Source: Clostridia bacterium (GTDB lineage Bacteria; Bacillota; Clostridia; Lutisporales; Lutisporaceae). Taken from it: DNA of 64,000 nt. Made by a program: the position numbers and the translations under genes. This document shows, one piece after another, positions 47,981-57,729 of the stretch. Below the pieces are notes generated by a model. That model saw nothing but the letters and a program-made list of their open reading frames with translations, did not search any database and was not told the origin of the DNA. Position 1 is the stretch's first letter, and every line of letters begins with the position of its first letter. Location of the stretch: assembly GCA_029256325.1 (NCBI GenBank), contig JAQSYD010000026.1:1-64000 (forward strand). Direction: 5' to 3'.

Positions 47981-48183
47981 TTCGTTTTAATACTATTCTA
48001 TAGTGATAGGACAAGCAATTCAAGTTAATTCATGATGTTATCTTTTTATTAACAATTTACTATTCATATTTTCTATTATGGTCAGTATGGTTATCGATAA
48101 CATCAATTAGACAGTGTTTTACATAATATCGTATAATTCTACTGTTATACAGCAGAATTAAAATAAATCTAAAAAAATATGAG

Positions 48184-49083
48184 GTGTACTACATGAAAAA
48201 ATTAATTGTATTTATACTATGTATAATCTTACTAGTATCTTTGACCTCCTGTGCACAAGAGAATAAACAGCAAACAGCTGAAAATGATCTCGTATTTAAA
48301 ATCGGTGCGATACCTGATCAAAATGCTGCAGATTTAAATAGAAATTTTAGCGCTATGGCAGAGTACTTAAGTACAGCTACAGGTTTAAAGGTTGAGTTTG
48401 TGCCTTCTGTGGATTACGCAGCCTTAGTTACAGCCTTTGGAAGAGGTGAAATCCATATGGCTTGGTTTGGTGGACTTACAAGTGTACAGGCAATAAATGC
48501 AGTTCCAGGAGCTGAAGCTATCGTTCAGAGACCTAGAGATGCGCAATTTCATTCAGTATTTATCGCACAAAAGGATTTGAATGTAAATAAGCTTGAAGAC
48601 CTTAAGGGTTTAAGCTTTACCTTTGGCAGTGAAAGCTCAACCTCTGGTCACCTTATGCCTCGATATTTCGTAATGGAAACAGGTTTGGATCCGGCAAAGG
48701 ATTTTGATGGTGCACCTAATTTTTCAGGTTCCCACGACAATACCTATAATCTGGTTCAAGCAGGGACCTTCCAAGCCGGAGCTCTAAACGAAGCAGTTTG
48801 GGAAAAGGCTGTTGCTGAAAACAAAGTGGATTTAAACAAGGTAAAGGTTTTCTATACAACACCTGCCTACTATGACTATAATTGGACGATCAACAGCCCG
48901 GACAATGTGGATAAGGTGTTCGGCGAGGGAACCATACAAAAGGTGAAAGATGCATTGTTATCAATGAATGAGGAGCAAGCAGAACTATTAAAGCTTTTCC
49001 AAACAGATAAATTCATAGAAACTAAAAATGAAAATTATATAGCAATTGAAACAGTTGCAAAAAAGCTAGGAATTATAAAATAG
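48184..49083 (+). CDS. phnD: PhnD-like substrate-binding lipoprotein
   Basis: lipobox LTSC; FGRGEIHMAWFGGLTSVQA; FGSESSTSGHLMPRYF. Confidence 0.85.
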   Translation: MYYMKKLIVFILCIILLVSLTSCAQENKQQTAENDLVFKIGAIPDQNAADLNRNFSAMAEYLSTATGLKVEFVPSVDYAALVTAFGRGEIHMAWFGGLTSVQAINAVPGAEAIVQRPRDAQFHSVFIAQKDLNVNKLEDLKGLSFTFGSESSTSGHLMPRYFVMETGLDPAKDFDGAPNFSGSHDNTYNLVQAGTFQAGALNEAVWEKAVAENKVDLNKVKVFYTTPAYYDYNWTINSPDNVDKVFGEGTIQKVKDALLSMNEEQAELLKLFQTDKFIETKNENYIAIETVAKKLGIIK

Positions 49084-49094
49084 GAGAATACAAC

Positions 49095-49856
49095 ATGACA
49101 GTAAATAAAATGTTTGTATTAAAAAATATATCTAAAACATACGGGGAGATGAGGGCATTGTCTTCCCTTTCTCTTATTGTGGAGAAGGGTGAGATGATTG
49201 CGCTTATCGGCCCAAGCGGTGCTGGTAAAACCACACTGCTTAACATACTGGCAAATACTATACTCCCTGATAGCGGTGAGGTTATAGTTGACGGTATAAC
49301 GCTTCATGCATATAAAAGTACAAAGCAGTTTGCAGATAAGGTAGGAATGATCAGACAGCAATTTGATCTGGTAGGTCATCTAAAGGTTATTCATAATGTG
49401 TTGGCCGGAAGGCTTAAGGATTGGGGCTTCTTCAAAGCTCTTTTATCTTTGATTATCCCACAGGACAGCAAAATAGCTGAAAGTGCTTTAGAAAAGGTCG
49501 GCCTTAAGGATAAGCTTTATGAAAGAACAAGCAGCCTATCAGGTGGCGAGCAGCAAAGGGTTGCAATGGCAAGGCTTTTGGTTCAAAATCCCCAGGCGGT
49601 ACTGGCAGATGAGCCGGTGGCTTCCCTAGACCCTGTTAGAGCTAAGGATATATTATATATGCTGACAAAGCTTGCATCGGAGGAACAACAAACCCTTATA
49701 GCCAGCTTGCACTCCGTAGAATATGCTAGAAAATACTTCAAAAGAATCATAGCCCTTCAAGCAGGAAGGGTTTATTTTGATTTACCTGTTGAAAAAGTCA
49801 CTGAGGAGCTTTTGTCCTCCCTGTACAGTCTGGAGGAAGAGAAGCAGCATGAATAA
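49095..49856 (+). CDS. phnC: PhnC-like ABC transporter ATPase
   Basis: GPSGAGKTTLLNILA; LSGGEQQRVAMARLL; MIRQQFDLV. Confidence 0.9.
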   Translation: MTVNKMFVLKNISKTYGEMRALSSLSLIVEKGEMIALIGPSGAGKTTLLNILANTILPDSGEVIVDGITLHAYKSTKQFADKVGMIRQQFDLVGHLKVIHNVLAGRLKDWGFFKALLSLIIPQDSKIAESALEKVGLKDKLYERTSSLSGGEQQRVAMARLLVQNPQAVLADEPVASLDPVRAKDILYMLTKLASEEQQTLIASLHSVEYARKYFKRIIALQAGRVYFDLPVEKVTEELLSSLYSLEEEKQHE

Positions 49857-50622
49857 ACGTAGCTATCTATCAACCATATTAATCATTGTTTTCCTATTCA
49901 GTCTAACCTCTATTCAATGGAATAAAGAGCTATTCCATTCCGGCGGCGGTGAAACCTTATTGCAAATAATAAAGTCTCTGTTTCAGCCGGATTTATCAAT
50001 AAGCACGCTACTGCTTGCATTGAAGTCTGCATGGATTACTTTAGCCTATGCAGTTACCGGAATAAGTCTTGCACTGCTCATTGCCTTTATTCTGGGCATA
50101 CTGGCTTCTGGTGTTTTGTTCAATAGCGGCTTTGGCCGCTGGCTGTCCTTCGGTGTATTCAGAGGTACTTTAAGCTTTATGCGAGCTATTCATGAGCTTG
50201 TTTGGGCGTGGCTTTTTGTTGCTGCTATTGGTCTTTCACCCTTTGCTGCTATATTTGCATTGGCAATAGCCTACGGAGGTGCTTTGGGAAGAGTTTTTGC
50301 AGACATATTAAATGATGTTCCCCAGGAGCCCCTAAACGCACTAAAATCTTCCGGTGCATCTAAGCTTCATATCCTGTTGTATGCATATCTGCCTATGACA
50401 GCATCCAATATGTTGAGCTATACTATGTACCGATTTGAATGTGCAATACGCTCTTCAGCTATTATGAGTTTTGTAGGCTTGGGGGGCTTAGGTTATCAAA
50501 TTCAGCTTTCCTTATCGGAGTTACGCTATCATGAGGTTTGGACTTTTATGTTTTTCTTGATCGTTTTAGTTTCAGCAGTAGATTTATGGAGCAATATGCT
50601 CAGAAAAAGGTTGATTTTATGA
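49849..50622 (+). CDS. phnE: PhnE-like permease 1
   Basis: Translationally overlaps phnC; typical BPD permease EAA-like loop. Confidence 0.85.
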   Translation: MNKRSYLSTILIIVFLFSLTSIQWNKELFHSGGGETLLQIIKSLFQPDLSISTLLLALKSAWITLAYAVTGISLALLIAFILGILASGVLFNSGFGRWLSFGVFRGTLSFMRAIHELVWAWLFVAAIGLSPFAAIFALAIAYGGALGRVFADILNDVPQEPLNALKSSGASKLHILLYAYLPMTASNMLSYTMYRFECAIRSSAIMSFVGLGGLGYQIQLSLSELRYHEVWTFMFFLIVLVSAVDLWSNMLRKRLIL

Positions 50623-51458
50623 TGCTAAAAGCAAAACTTAATTTTATAAAACTGTCATTGATTGCTGCCGCGTTGTTAATTCTTATCTCGTGGCTATTTA
50701 TATTCATCGTTGAAGATGCCAGTATTTCAGCTTTATTCTCCGCAAAAAACGCCCTTCACACGAAACAGTTTTTCCAAGGCTTAGTCGGAATTCATGAGGA
50801 GCAGCCTGCCTTTTTTAATATAGAAAGCTGGAAAGACGCTTTAAGCTTAACCTATGATACATTGATGATAAGTATTATAGCCATTGGCTTTTCAGCGATT
50901 GGAATGCTGCTGACAGTAATACCTGCCGCAAGAAATGCCGCAGAAGGTACATTAACACTGTCAAGAAAGTGGTATAACTGGCTTATATTTGGATTTATAC
51001 GCTGCATATATGTGTTTTCCAGATCCGTTCCCGAGCTGGTATGGGCTATGGTCATCGTATTTGTATTGAAACCGGGCATTCTGCCTGGTGCCTTAGCTTT
51101 GGCACTTCATAACTTTGGCATATTAGGAAAGCTGTGTGCAGAAGTCGTAGAGGATTTGGACATGAGACCTGTCAGAAATTTGGCTTCCAGTGGTGCTTCT
51201 TCAGGTCAACTTCTGTTTTATGGCGTACTGCCCGCTGTAATGCCAAAATTTATAACCTATATGTTATACAGATGGGAAGTAATCATTCGCACAACGATTG
51301 TAGTAGGCTTTGTAGGCGCAGGAGGTCTTGGCCAGCAGTTCAAGCTCAGCATGAGCTGGTTCCATTATACAGATGTAACCCTGATACTGATATGCTATTT
51401 ACTGCTGGTAGGCTTTGTTGACCTGTTTTCTGAAGGCTGCCGCAGATTACAAAAATAA
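50619..51458 (+). CDS. phnE: PhnE-like permease 2
   Basis: Overlaps upstream permease by 4 nt; RSVPELVWAMVIVFVLKPGILPGALALALHNFGILGKL. Confidence 0.85.
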   Translation: MMLKAKLNFIKLSLIAAALLILISWLFIFIVEDASISALFSAKNALHTKQFFQGLVGIHEEQPAFFNIESWKDALSLTYDTLMISIIAIGFSAIGMLLTVIPAARNAAEGTLTLSRKWYNWLIFGFIRCIYVFSRSVPELVWAMVIVFVLKPGILPGALALALHNFGILGKLCAEVVEDLDMRPVRNLASSGASSGQLLFYGVLPAVMPKFITYMLYRWEVIIRTTIVVGFVGAGGLGQQFKLSMSWFHYTDVTLILICYLLLVGFVDLFSEGCRRLQK

Positions 51459-51616
51459 GAAGCATCTCATGTTCTACCGACATAGATAAATCGCACTAAT
51501 GTTTTAACACTGAAAAAACAGTACTTTTTGCGATTTATAAACAGCGGATAACATGACCTGCTATTTTGTGAATGCAATTTGTTTAGCACGAAATATATTG
51601 ATGCTTCTTATTTTTT
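51451..51616. other. Nested structured element (multi-helix inverted repeats)
   Basis: AAAAATAAGAAGCATC (51451-51466)/GATGCTTCTTATTTTT (51600-51615); TCATGTT/AACATGA; ATAAATCGCA/TGCGATTTAT; TGCTA/TAGCA. Confidence 0.6.
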
Positions 51617-51761
51617 AAATTTTACTTTCCTCTTTTATCTTAAGGCAGATTCTTTCCATGCCTTTGCTCATCTTGGCAAAACCTGTACTTTGTATCGTAA
51701 CAGGAGCAGCCCTTCTTATCATCATTTTGTTCTTCTTCAACTTAGCTCTTAACTGGTTCAT
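51615..51761 (-). CDS. Small basic protein, 48 aa
   Basis: MNQLRAKLKKNKMMIRRAAPVTIQSTGFAKMSKGMERICLKIKEESKI*; resembles the product at 51867-52079. Confidence 0.55.
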   Translation of the reverse strand: MNQLRAKLKKNKMMIRRAAPVTIQSTGFAKMSKGMERICLKIKEESKI

Positions 51762-51866
51762 AGCATACCACCTTTAACCTTATTCTAACCAATCGTATTA
51801 GATATATATGCGATGGGACAAAAAAGTATTAAAAGCTGCACATATTGTACAGCTTCATTTTCAACA

Positions 51867-52079
51867 CTAAAATATTCTAGATAATAAAGACCTTCCGGCT
51901 TTTTTCTTTTTTGTTTGTACCTTCCTATAAAGCTCTTCGCCTTTGCTTTCTAACGCTGTCATCCCTTTATTCTCAACTGTTATAGGTGCAGCATGCCTAA
52001 CCATCCTTTTATTTTTTTCTACATTGTTTTTTAATTTCACCAGTCCCGGTCTATCTTCCAGCAGCATTTGTTTCACCAA
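51867..52079 (-). CDS. Small basic protein, 70 aa, paralog of preceding
   Basis: shares LKxNxxxNKxMxRxAAPxT...KG core with 51615-51761. Confidence 0.6.
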   Translation of the reverse strand: MVKQMLLEDRPGLVKLKNNVEKNKRMVRHAAPITVENKGMTALESKGEELYRKVQTKKKKAGRSLLSRIF

Positions 52080-52100
52080 TTTATCCTCCCTAATCGATCA

Positions 52101-53099
52101 TTACTCGGATACTTCTTGTTCACAGGGATACTTCAGATCAAAAAGCTCAATTTCACTAAAAATCAGTTCATCTATGCCTACAATTATATTTTGTATGACA
52201 TATGCTTCCGCGTCAAGTATTTGACTTTCATTATGGCTTAAAACCATAATGAAAATTCCCCCATCTATCACTCGACTTTGAACAGGGGATACCACCATGC
52301 TTTTTCCAACTTCCTCAATCACAGTAGTATTGCCATCCATGTAGGTATTGTCTCTAATAAGATTTATACTATGCTGACAAATATTATATACTATTTTTAT
52401 TTTATCATAATTCAATTCATTCTTCCAATATATATCAATTTTGTAGTCATTTTCTATTGATTTCTGCAGCATTTGATACTCAACTAATACATTCTTCATA
52501 TTATATAAATATACACCTTTAGGATCATCCGATATGGTTATTTCCTCAAAAATATAGCTGCAGTGCTCTTTAAGTGCCAAGAAAATTTTGTTCTGGGCAT
52601 AAAGCTTCTCATTATATCTCTTTATAAGCTTGTCTACAGTATTTTTATATTCAATGACATCCACGGAGTCTGATTTAGACAGCTTAACTCCACCAATAGC
52701 CAGTTCTCCTATGTGAAAATTGGCATATAGGATTGAATAAATGATGATCTCAGCCAAAAAAAGCAGTCCTCCGAAGAAAATATAAGGCGATACTGACATC
52801 CCGTTTTTTCCCAATATAAGCATTGCAGGTGAAGGTATTATAATAAGGCAAATTAAATTTGCTACCAGAAGCAAACCTATTCCAATTTCTTTCATCAGCC
52901 GCTCTGATATTCTTTTTAAGTAAGGTGATTCAGTACTGTCCACAAGGTCCTTCAAAGATGTCTTTTTGTACCCAAATACATAGGCAAGCTTAAAAACGAT
53001 ATATAGCACATACATTCCTAACAATAAGGCTAAAGCTTCTAATACTTTTGTCTTCATAAAACTCCCTCCTATGCACAATAAACAACCGGTTAATGTCAT
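52101..53099 (-). CDS. Uncharacterised membrane protein
   Basis: 332-aa ORF with several N-terminal TM segments. Confidence 0.6.
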   Translation of the reverse strand: MTLTGCLLCIGGSFMKTKVLEALALLLGMYVLYIVFKLAYVFGYKKTSLKDLVDSTESPYLKRISERLMKEIGIGLLLVANLICLIIIPSPAMLILGKNGMSVSPYIFFGGLLFLAEIIIYSILYANFHIGELAIGGVKLSKSDSVDVIEYKNTVDKLIKRYNEKLYAQNKIFLALKEHCSYIFEEITISDDPKGVYLYNMKNVLVEYQMLQKSIENDYKIDIYWKNELNYDKIKIVYNICQHSINLIRDNTYMDGNTTVIEEVGKSMVVSPVQSRVIDGGIFIMVLSHNESQILDAEAYVIQNIIVGIDELIFSEIELFDLKYPCEQEVSE

Positions 53100-53249
53100 T
53101 ATAAATTACCATGCCAATATCATCCACCCTCTTGCATTAAAACATCATGCAAATAATGCATTTATAGTTACTCTTATAATACCATTATATTACAGCCCCA
53201 GGATAAAAATAATAGGACTAAATACCTATAAATATTCTTAACAAATAAA

Positions 53250-53282
53250 GGTATGCAGCTTCAAAAACCTGCATACCTTTTA
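53250..53282. terminator. Bidirectional intrinsic terminator
   Basis: AAAGGTATGCAG...CTGCATACCTTTT. Confidence 0.75.
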
Positions 53283-53294
53283 ATTCTATTTCTA

Positions 53295-53894
53295 TTATTT
53301 GAATACTTTCACCCTAGCTTCTAAGGGGTGGAACTGCTTCTCTCCCGGCTCTGCAGTCGGCTTGCCGAAAGGCATTTGTGCTATAAGCTTCCAGTTAGCC
53401 GGTATACTCCACTGCTGTCTAATTTCTTCATCTATCAGAGGATTATAGTGCTGCAGGGAAGCCCCCAGCCCTTCCAACTCCAAAGAAGTCCATACCACAA
53501 ATTGCAACATGCCATTGCTATGCTGAGACCAAACCGGAAAATTATCCTTATAAAGCGGAAACTGCTGCTGCAGTCCTTCTATGATGCTCATATCCTCGAA
53601 GAATAAAACTGTACCGTATCCGTTTTTAAAGGAATTGATTTTTTCATCTGTAGAAGCGAACTTATCTGCCGGTACAAGCTTCCTTAATGTTTCTTTTGTT
53701 ATATCCCATAATTTATCATGATTATTTCCAAACAACACAATAACCCTGGCACTTTGAGAATTAAAAGCTGATGGGGTGTGCATCACTGCATTATTTATAA
53801 CCTCTTGTATCTTATCTTGCGAAACATTTACTTCTTTACTAATTCCATAAATACTTCTCCTATTTTTTAAAGCTGAATTAAAATCTTTACTCAT
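53295..53894 (-). CDS. Nitroreductase-family protein
   Basis: MSKDFNSALKNRRSIYGIS...HTPSAFNSQSARVIVLFG. Confidence 0.87.
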   Translation of the reverse strand: MSKDFNSALKNRRSIYGISKEVNVSQDKIQEVINNAVMHTPSAFNSQSARVIVLFGNNHDKLWDITKETLRKLVPADKFASTDEKINSFKNGYGTVLFFEDMSIIEGLQQQFPLYKDNFPVWSQHSNGMLQFVVWTSLELEGLGASLQHYNPLIDEEIRQQWSIPANWKLIAQMPFGKPTAEPGEKQFHPLEARVKVFK

Positions 53895-54055
53895 CATTTT
53901 TCCTCCATTATGTAGTACGGATAATTATTATCCTTTATATTAGTTTAAACCTTTTATGAAAAAATATCCATTTTTAATTTTTATTTTCAGTACATAAATT
54001 AAGAATTGCATAGTAAAAATATATTGTAGAAATTAATGGAGTATAGGAGCATAGA

Positions 54056-54829
54056 ATGTCAGTCAATAAAAGATTCCTCATTCAAATTATCATTTTATCT
54101 ATTATTTGTATTAGTTTATTTACGATTGTACTGGATTTTTCAAGATTATTTGGTTCCAGCATTTTATATACTGCCTATCCCAATCACATCATAAAGAGGA
54201 TCAACGTGGTTTTGGCAGCGCTATTAGTTTGGTTGGCTGGCAAAGATAGCTTGAATAAGCAAGACAACAACATGATGAAATTTGTTTTTATTGGGATTAG
54301 CTGTGGTGAGATATGCTTTCTTTTGGCAGAACCTGCTTTAGCCATAGGCTTTTTCACATACTGTCAGTGTCTTCTGATTATAAGACATTGTAAAGGGTTA
54401 CGGGTTAAATTAATAAGAGCAAGCTCAGCACAAAAGCTTAAGCTTGCTCTTCTATTACTGACTTTGATTACAATGTTATTCTTAGGAATTTTTATACTTT
54501 ACCCTATGTTAAACCTTGATGCTCTCCTATTTATGGGTATTTTTTACGGCTTTGTTTTAAGCATATCCTTATGGGCAGCTCTAACAAACCATATTCTCGG
54601 CTTGTTCCCCCTAAAAAACTCAAAAATGATTGCGCTAGGCATGTTGTGCTTCTATCTCTGTGATATCTCTGTAGGGCTTGACGGACTGCTATGGTCTGGT
54701 ACCGCATGGTTGTTAGCCACCAGCCTTACTTGGGTATTCTACACGCCAGCTATTACCTTATTAGCTTTGAGCTGCTATAAGTATGAAGTAGAATTATCTA
54801 CTACCCAAAAGAAAATGAAGTCCTTTTGA
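54056..54829 (+). CDS. Multi-TM protein, possibly YhhN/TMEM86 lysoplasmalogenase-like
   Basis: 257 aa, many TM segments; GEICFLLAEPALAIGFFTYCQCLLIIRH. Confidence 0.45.
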   Translation: MSVNKRFLIQIIILSIICISLFTIVLDFSRLFGSSILYTAYPNHIIKRINVVLAALLVWLAGKDSLNKQDNNMMKFVFIGISCGEICFLLAEPALAIGFFTYCQCLLIIRHCKGLRVKLIRASSAQKLKLALLLLTLITMLFLGIFILYPMLNLDALLFMGIFYGFVLSISLWAALTNHILGLFPLKNSKMIALGMLCFYLCDISVGLDGLLWSGTAWLLATSLTWVFYTPAITLLALSCYKYEVELSTTQKKMKSF

Positions 54830-56047
54830 CAATGTGATCTGGCAATCAAAATTCGTATGCCCACCCATGAACTCTTCAAATTTCGCTTTATAGCCTTTAT
54901 CTTTCAGAATCTCCAACAGCCTTAAGTGAGCATTCAAATGGTAATCGAATTTCTCAAATTCACCAAGACTCATAAATAATTCTATAGGCAGTTTGTCAGC
55001 TTGCTCAAACTTGTCTACCAATACAGCTCCTGTCATATCCTCATTATATCCCCAATAAAATGCACCGGATTGCGACAATACCTTGCCAAATATATTTGGA
55101 TATAGGAATGCTGTATAGCCTGCAGTAAGTCCTCCTGCACTAAAGCCTCCAATCAAAGCATCATTAGGGTCCTTTGAAATATTACATATGCCCTTTATCC
55201 AAGGTATTATTTCTTCTGCAATAAAGTCAATAAAAACTGTGTTAAGTCTTAAATCCTCTATCCGGTTATCTCTATTATCGATAAATACACCTACCATTGG
55301 AGGGATTACACCTTCAGCTATCATATTATCCAATATCACGGCTGCTTTTGTCTCATGCAGATATTCCCATCCATCAAAAAATACGGCAAGTCCACAGGAC
55401 TTTTTCAGCTTGTCATAATGTGCAGGCTTATATAGCCATACACGTTTGCTTCTTCCTAATATTGCGCTGTCGAAAGTAAGCTTTTCTATACTCCCTTTTG
55501 GAGTCTCGAGTTTTTCCTGTACATATGGACACTCTTCAAACCCAGGCAGCTCTATCATAGATTCCTGTTTAAACATAATACAGTACTCATTTGGATATTC
55601 TTCATCTTCTGTACAGGTGACTATATGCGCATTGAATGGATCCAGCCTTATATCCAAATCTGCCAATTCGTCTTCAGGTTTTTCGTTTATAAAGAATACA
55701 TACAAGGATCGCGCATTTTTCGCTGCTTTATAAGTTCTATACCAAAGATTTGTATCATGGAGTTTTTCCAGTCTTGTTTTTTCTGTATTCATTCCAAAAA
55801 GCTCTCCAAACACAGAAATAGTTTCAATATCTCCTGCATCCTTCCACAATACTGTTACCAATACATTTTTATCATCCCCTGGTATTGCTTCAATGAGAGG
55901 TGCACCGTTTTTTTCAATACTCCTCCAGAACTGGTTTATAGCTTCATGGTTCCCTTGTAAAACTGCTTCAGCCAATTCCTTAATTTTGGGACTAACTATA
56001 CCTTTTATATTCATGATAATCTGGCCTCCCAAATTATGTAATATCAT
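54794..56047 (-). CDS. Fes/esterase-D-like alpha/beta hydrolase
   Basis: LAVFFDGWEYLH; ALIGGFSAGGLTAGYTAFLYPNIFGKVLSQSGAFYW. Confidence 0.85.
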   Translation of the reverse strand: MILHNLGGQIIMNIKGIVSPKIKELAEAVLQGNHEAINQFWRSIEKNGAPLIEAIPGDDKNVLVTVLWKDAGDIETISVFGELFGMNTEKTRLEKLHDTNLWYRTYKAAKNARSLYVFFINEKPEDELADLDIRLDPFNAHIVTCTEDEEYPNEYCIMFKQESMIELPGFEECPYVQEKLETPKGSIEKLTFDSAILGRSKRVWLYKPAHYDKLKKSCGLAVFFDGWEYLHETKAAVILDNMIAEGVIPPMVGVFIDNRDNRIEDLRLNTVFIDFIAEEIIPWIKGICNISKDPNDALIGGFSAGGLTAGYTAFLYPNIFGKVLSQSGAFYWGYNEDMTGAVLVDKFEQADKLPIELFMSLGEFEKFDYHLNAHLRLLEILKDKGYKAKFEEFMGGHTNFDCQITLSKGLHFLLGSR

Positions 56048-56109
56048 ATAAATTTTAGTATATCGGTCCTTCTTTGTAAATGGTTAGAAAATGTATAATT
56101 ATTTTTGCC

Positions 56110-56649
56110 TTAATCCGCTGCTACAATAGCCAATACCTGATGGTCCTCCCACCTGCCATTTATCTTCACATTTTTTACAGCAATACCTTCCTTATGGAAG
56201 CCTGCTTTTTCAAGTACCCTCATAGACCTTATGTTATGCGGCATAACACCAGCCTCGATTCTGTGAAGCTTTAATTCACGAAATGCAAAATCAACTGCCA
56301 GCTTTACAGCTTCAGTCATGCAGCCTTTGCCGTTTTGCTGTTGATCAAGGTAATACCCAATATAGCAGCTTTGCAAAGAGCCTCGCAGAACCTCTGTTAG
56401 GGCTACATTTCCTATCAATTCATCTGTCTCATTAAGAAAAATACCAAAGGAATATCGAACATCATTTTTACTTTGTTCTATGTCTTCCTTAATAATTTTT
56501 AATTGCACTTCCAAGGTATAAAAAGCTTCCTCCCTCTTGGGTGTATAGGTTTGAAAAAATTCTTTATTATTTAGGTTTAATCTTAGTCTTGCTTCTGCAT
56601 CAGATTGTTCCAAGAGGCGTATGTAAATATTTTCTCCTACGTATTTCAT
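56110..56649 (-). CDS. GNAT-family acetyltransferase (RimJ/RimL-like)
   Basis: IYIRLLEQSDAEARLRLNLNN; IGYYLDQQQNGKGCMTEAVKLAVDFAF. Confidence 0.9.
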   Translation of the reverse strand: MKYVGENIYIRLLEQSDAEARLRLNLNNKEFFQTYTPKREEAFYTLEVQLKIIKEDIEQSKNDVRYSFGIFLNETDELIGNVALTEVLRGSLQSCYIGYYLDQQQNGKGCMTEAVKLAVDFAFRELKLHRIEAGVMPHNIRSMRVLEKAGFHKEGIAVKNVKINGRWEDHQVLAIVAAD

Positions 56650-56696
56650 TATTAATACCTGCCTTTCCTACTTCATTGCATTTACTTTATTCTACA

Positions 56697-56728
56697 AAAA
56701 AAGCGCAAGAACCTTCTTGCGCTTTTTT
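56697..56728. terminator. Bidirectional intrinsic terminator
   Basis: AAAAAAGCGCAAGAA/TTCTTGCGCTTTTTT. Confidence 0.85.
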
Positions 56729-56745
56729 AAATTCCAACTATTAAA

Positions 56746-57678
56746 TTAGTATCTCACTTTGAGCTCTGATCCAAGATATTTAGCAATTGTCGCCATTCCG
56801 GATATTCCAGCTGCTTCTTCAGCATCGGCATTGTAATTTGTATTTGTGTTTACATCATAAGTATAAATCTCGCCCTTTTCATCCATTATAAACTCAATTC
56901 CTGCAATATGAATCCTATTATTTTCAAGGAATTCAGCATATCTTTCAAGGATTGGATTGCTAAAACCCTCAAGTATTTCGAACTTAGGCTTCTGTTGTTT
57001 CTCACCAACGGGACAGAAGGCGTCTCCAATCTGACATGCATCTGCCGGACATAACTGGAAGCCCTGTGATGTATCCACCTGAACCGCATATAAGAATCTG
57101 CCTCCAATAAACTCACAGCGTGTTATATAAGGTTGTGCAGCTTGAATATATTCCTGTATAAGTGTAATTCCATCAACAGGCATTTCAAAATCTGGACCTT
57201 CTAAGTAGTTCTTTAACGACTCTTGATTCTGAAAAAGTTGAACGCCCAGTCCCTTTCCGCCTCTATTGTGCTTCGTTATAAAAGGCCCCTGGAATTTCTG
57301 TCCTGCTTCTATAATCCTTTCTTTCCCAACAACGGCAATTGTTTTAGGTGTACGAATACCATGCGCCTCAAGAGAAGTATACTGCGCTACCTTGCTTACT
57401 TCCAACTGTAAAGCACGACTGGAGTTTATCACCCTCCGATCATGAGCTTCCAACCATGATAACAGTGCAGCTGTATATTCTGCAGAATAGCGGTGATCTC
57501 TAGTATGGGATGAAGCACTCATACGATTGTAAAAAACGCCCTCTGGTGGTGTTTCTGTAAGATTCAACATTCCTTTGTCAATAAACCAATCCTCATATGG
57601 CAGCTCAAGAACCTCTAGATTCTTAATAAGTGGTGCAGTCCACTCGTTATTTTCATGAATAATGTAAATTTTGGCCAT
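56746..57678 (-). CDS. RimK-like ATP-grasp protein
   Basis: PFITKHNRGGKGLGVQLF; AGIEFIMDEKGEIYTYDVNTNTNY. Confidence 0.85.
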   Translation of the reverse strand: MAKIYIIHENNEWTAPLIKNLEVLELPYEDWFIDKGMLNLTETPPEGVFYNRMSASSHTRDHRYSAEYTAALLSWLEAHDRRVINSSRALQLEVSKVAQYTSLEAHGIRTPKTIAVVGKERIIEAGQKFQGPFITKHNRGGKGLGVQLFQNQESLKNYLEGPDFEMPVDGITLIQEYIQAAQPYITRCEFIGGRFLYAVQVDTSQGFQLCPADACQIGDAFCPVGEKQQKPKFEILEGFSNPILERYAEFLENNRIHIAGIEFIMDEKGEIYTYDVNTNTNYNADAEEAAGISGMATIAKYLGSELKVRY

Positions 57679-57729
57679 CTGATATCTCCTTATATCCGTA
57701 ATGTTTTTTCAAATGATGTTCATTATATG

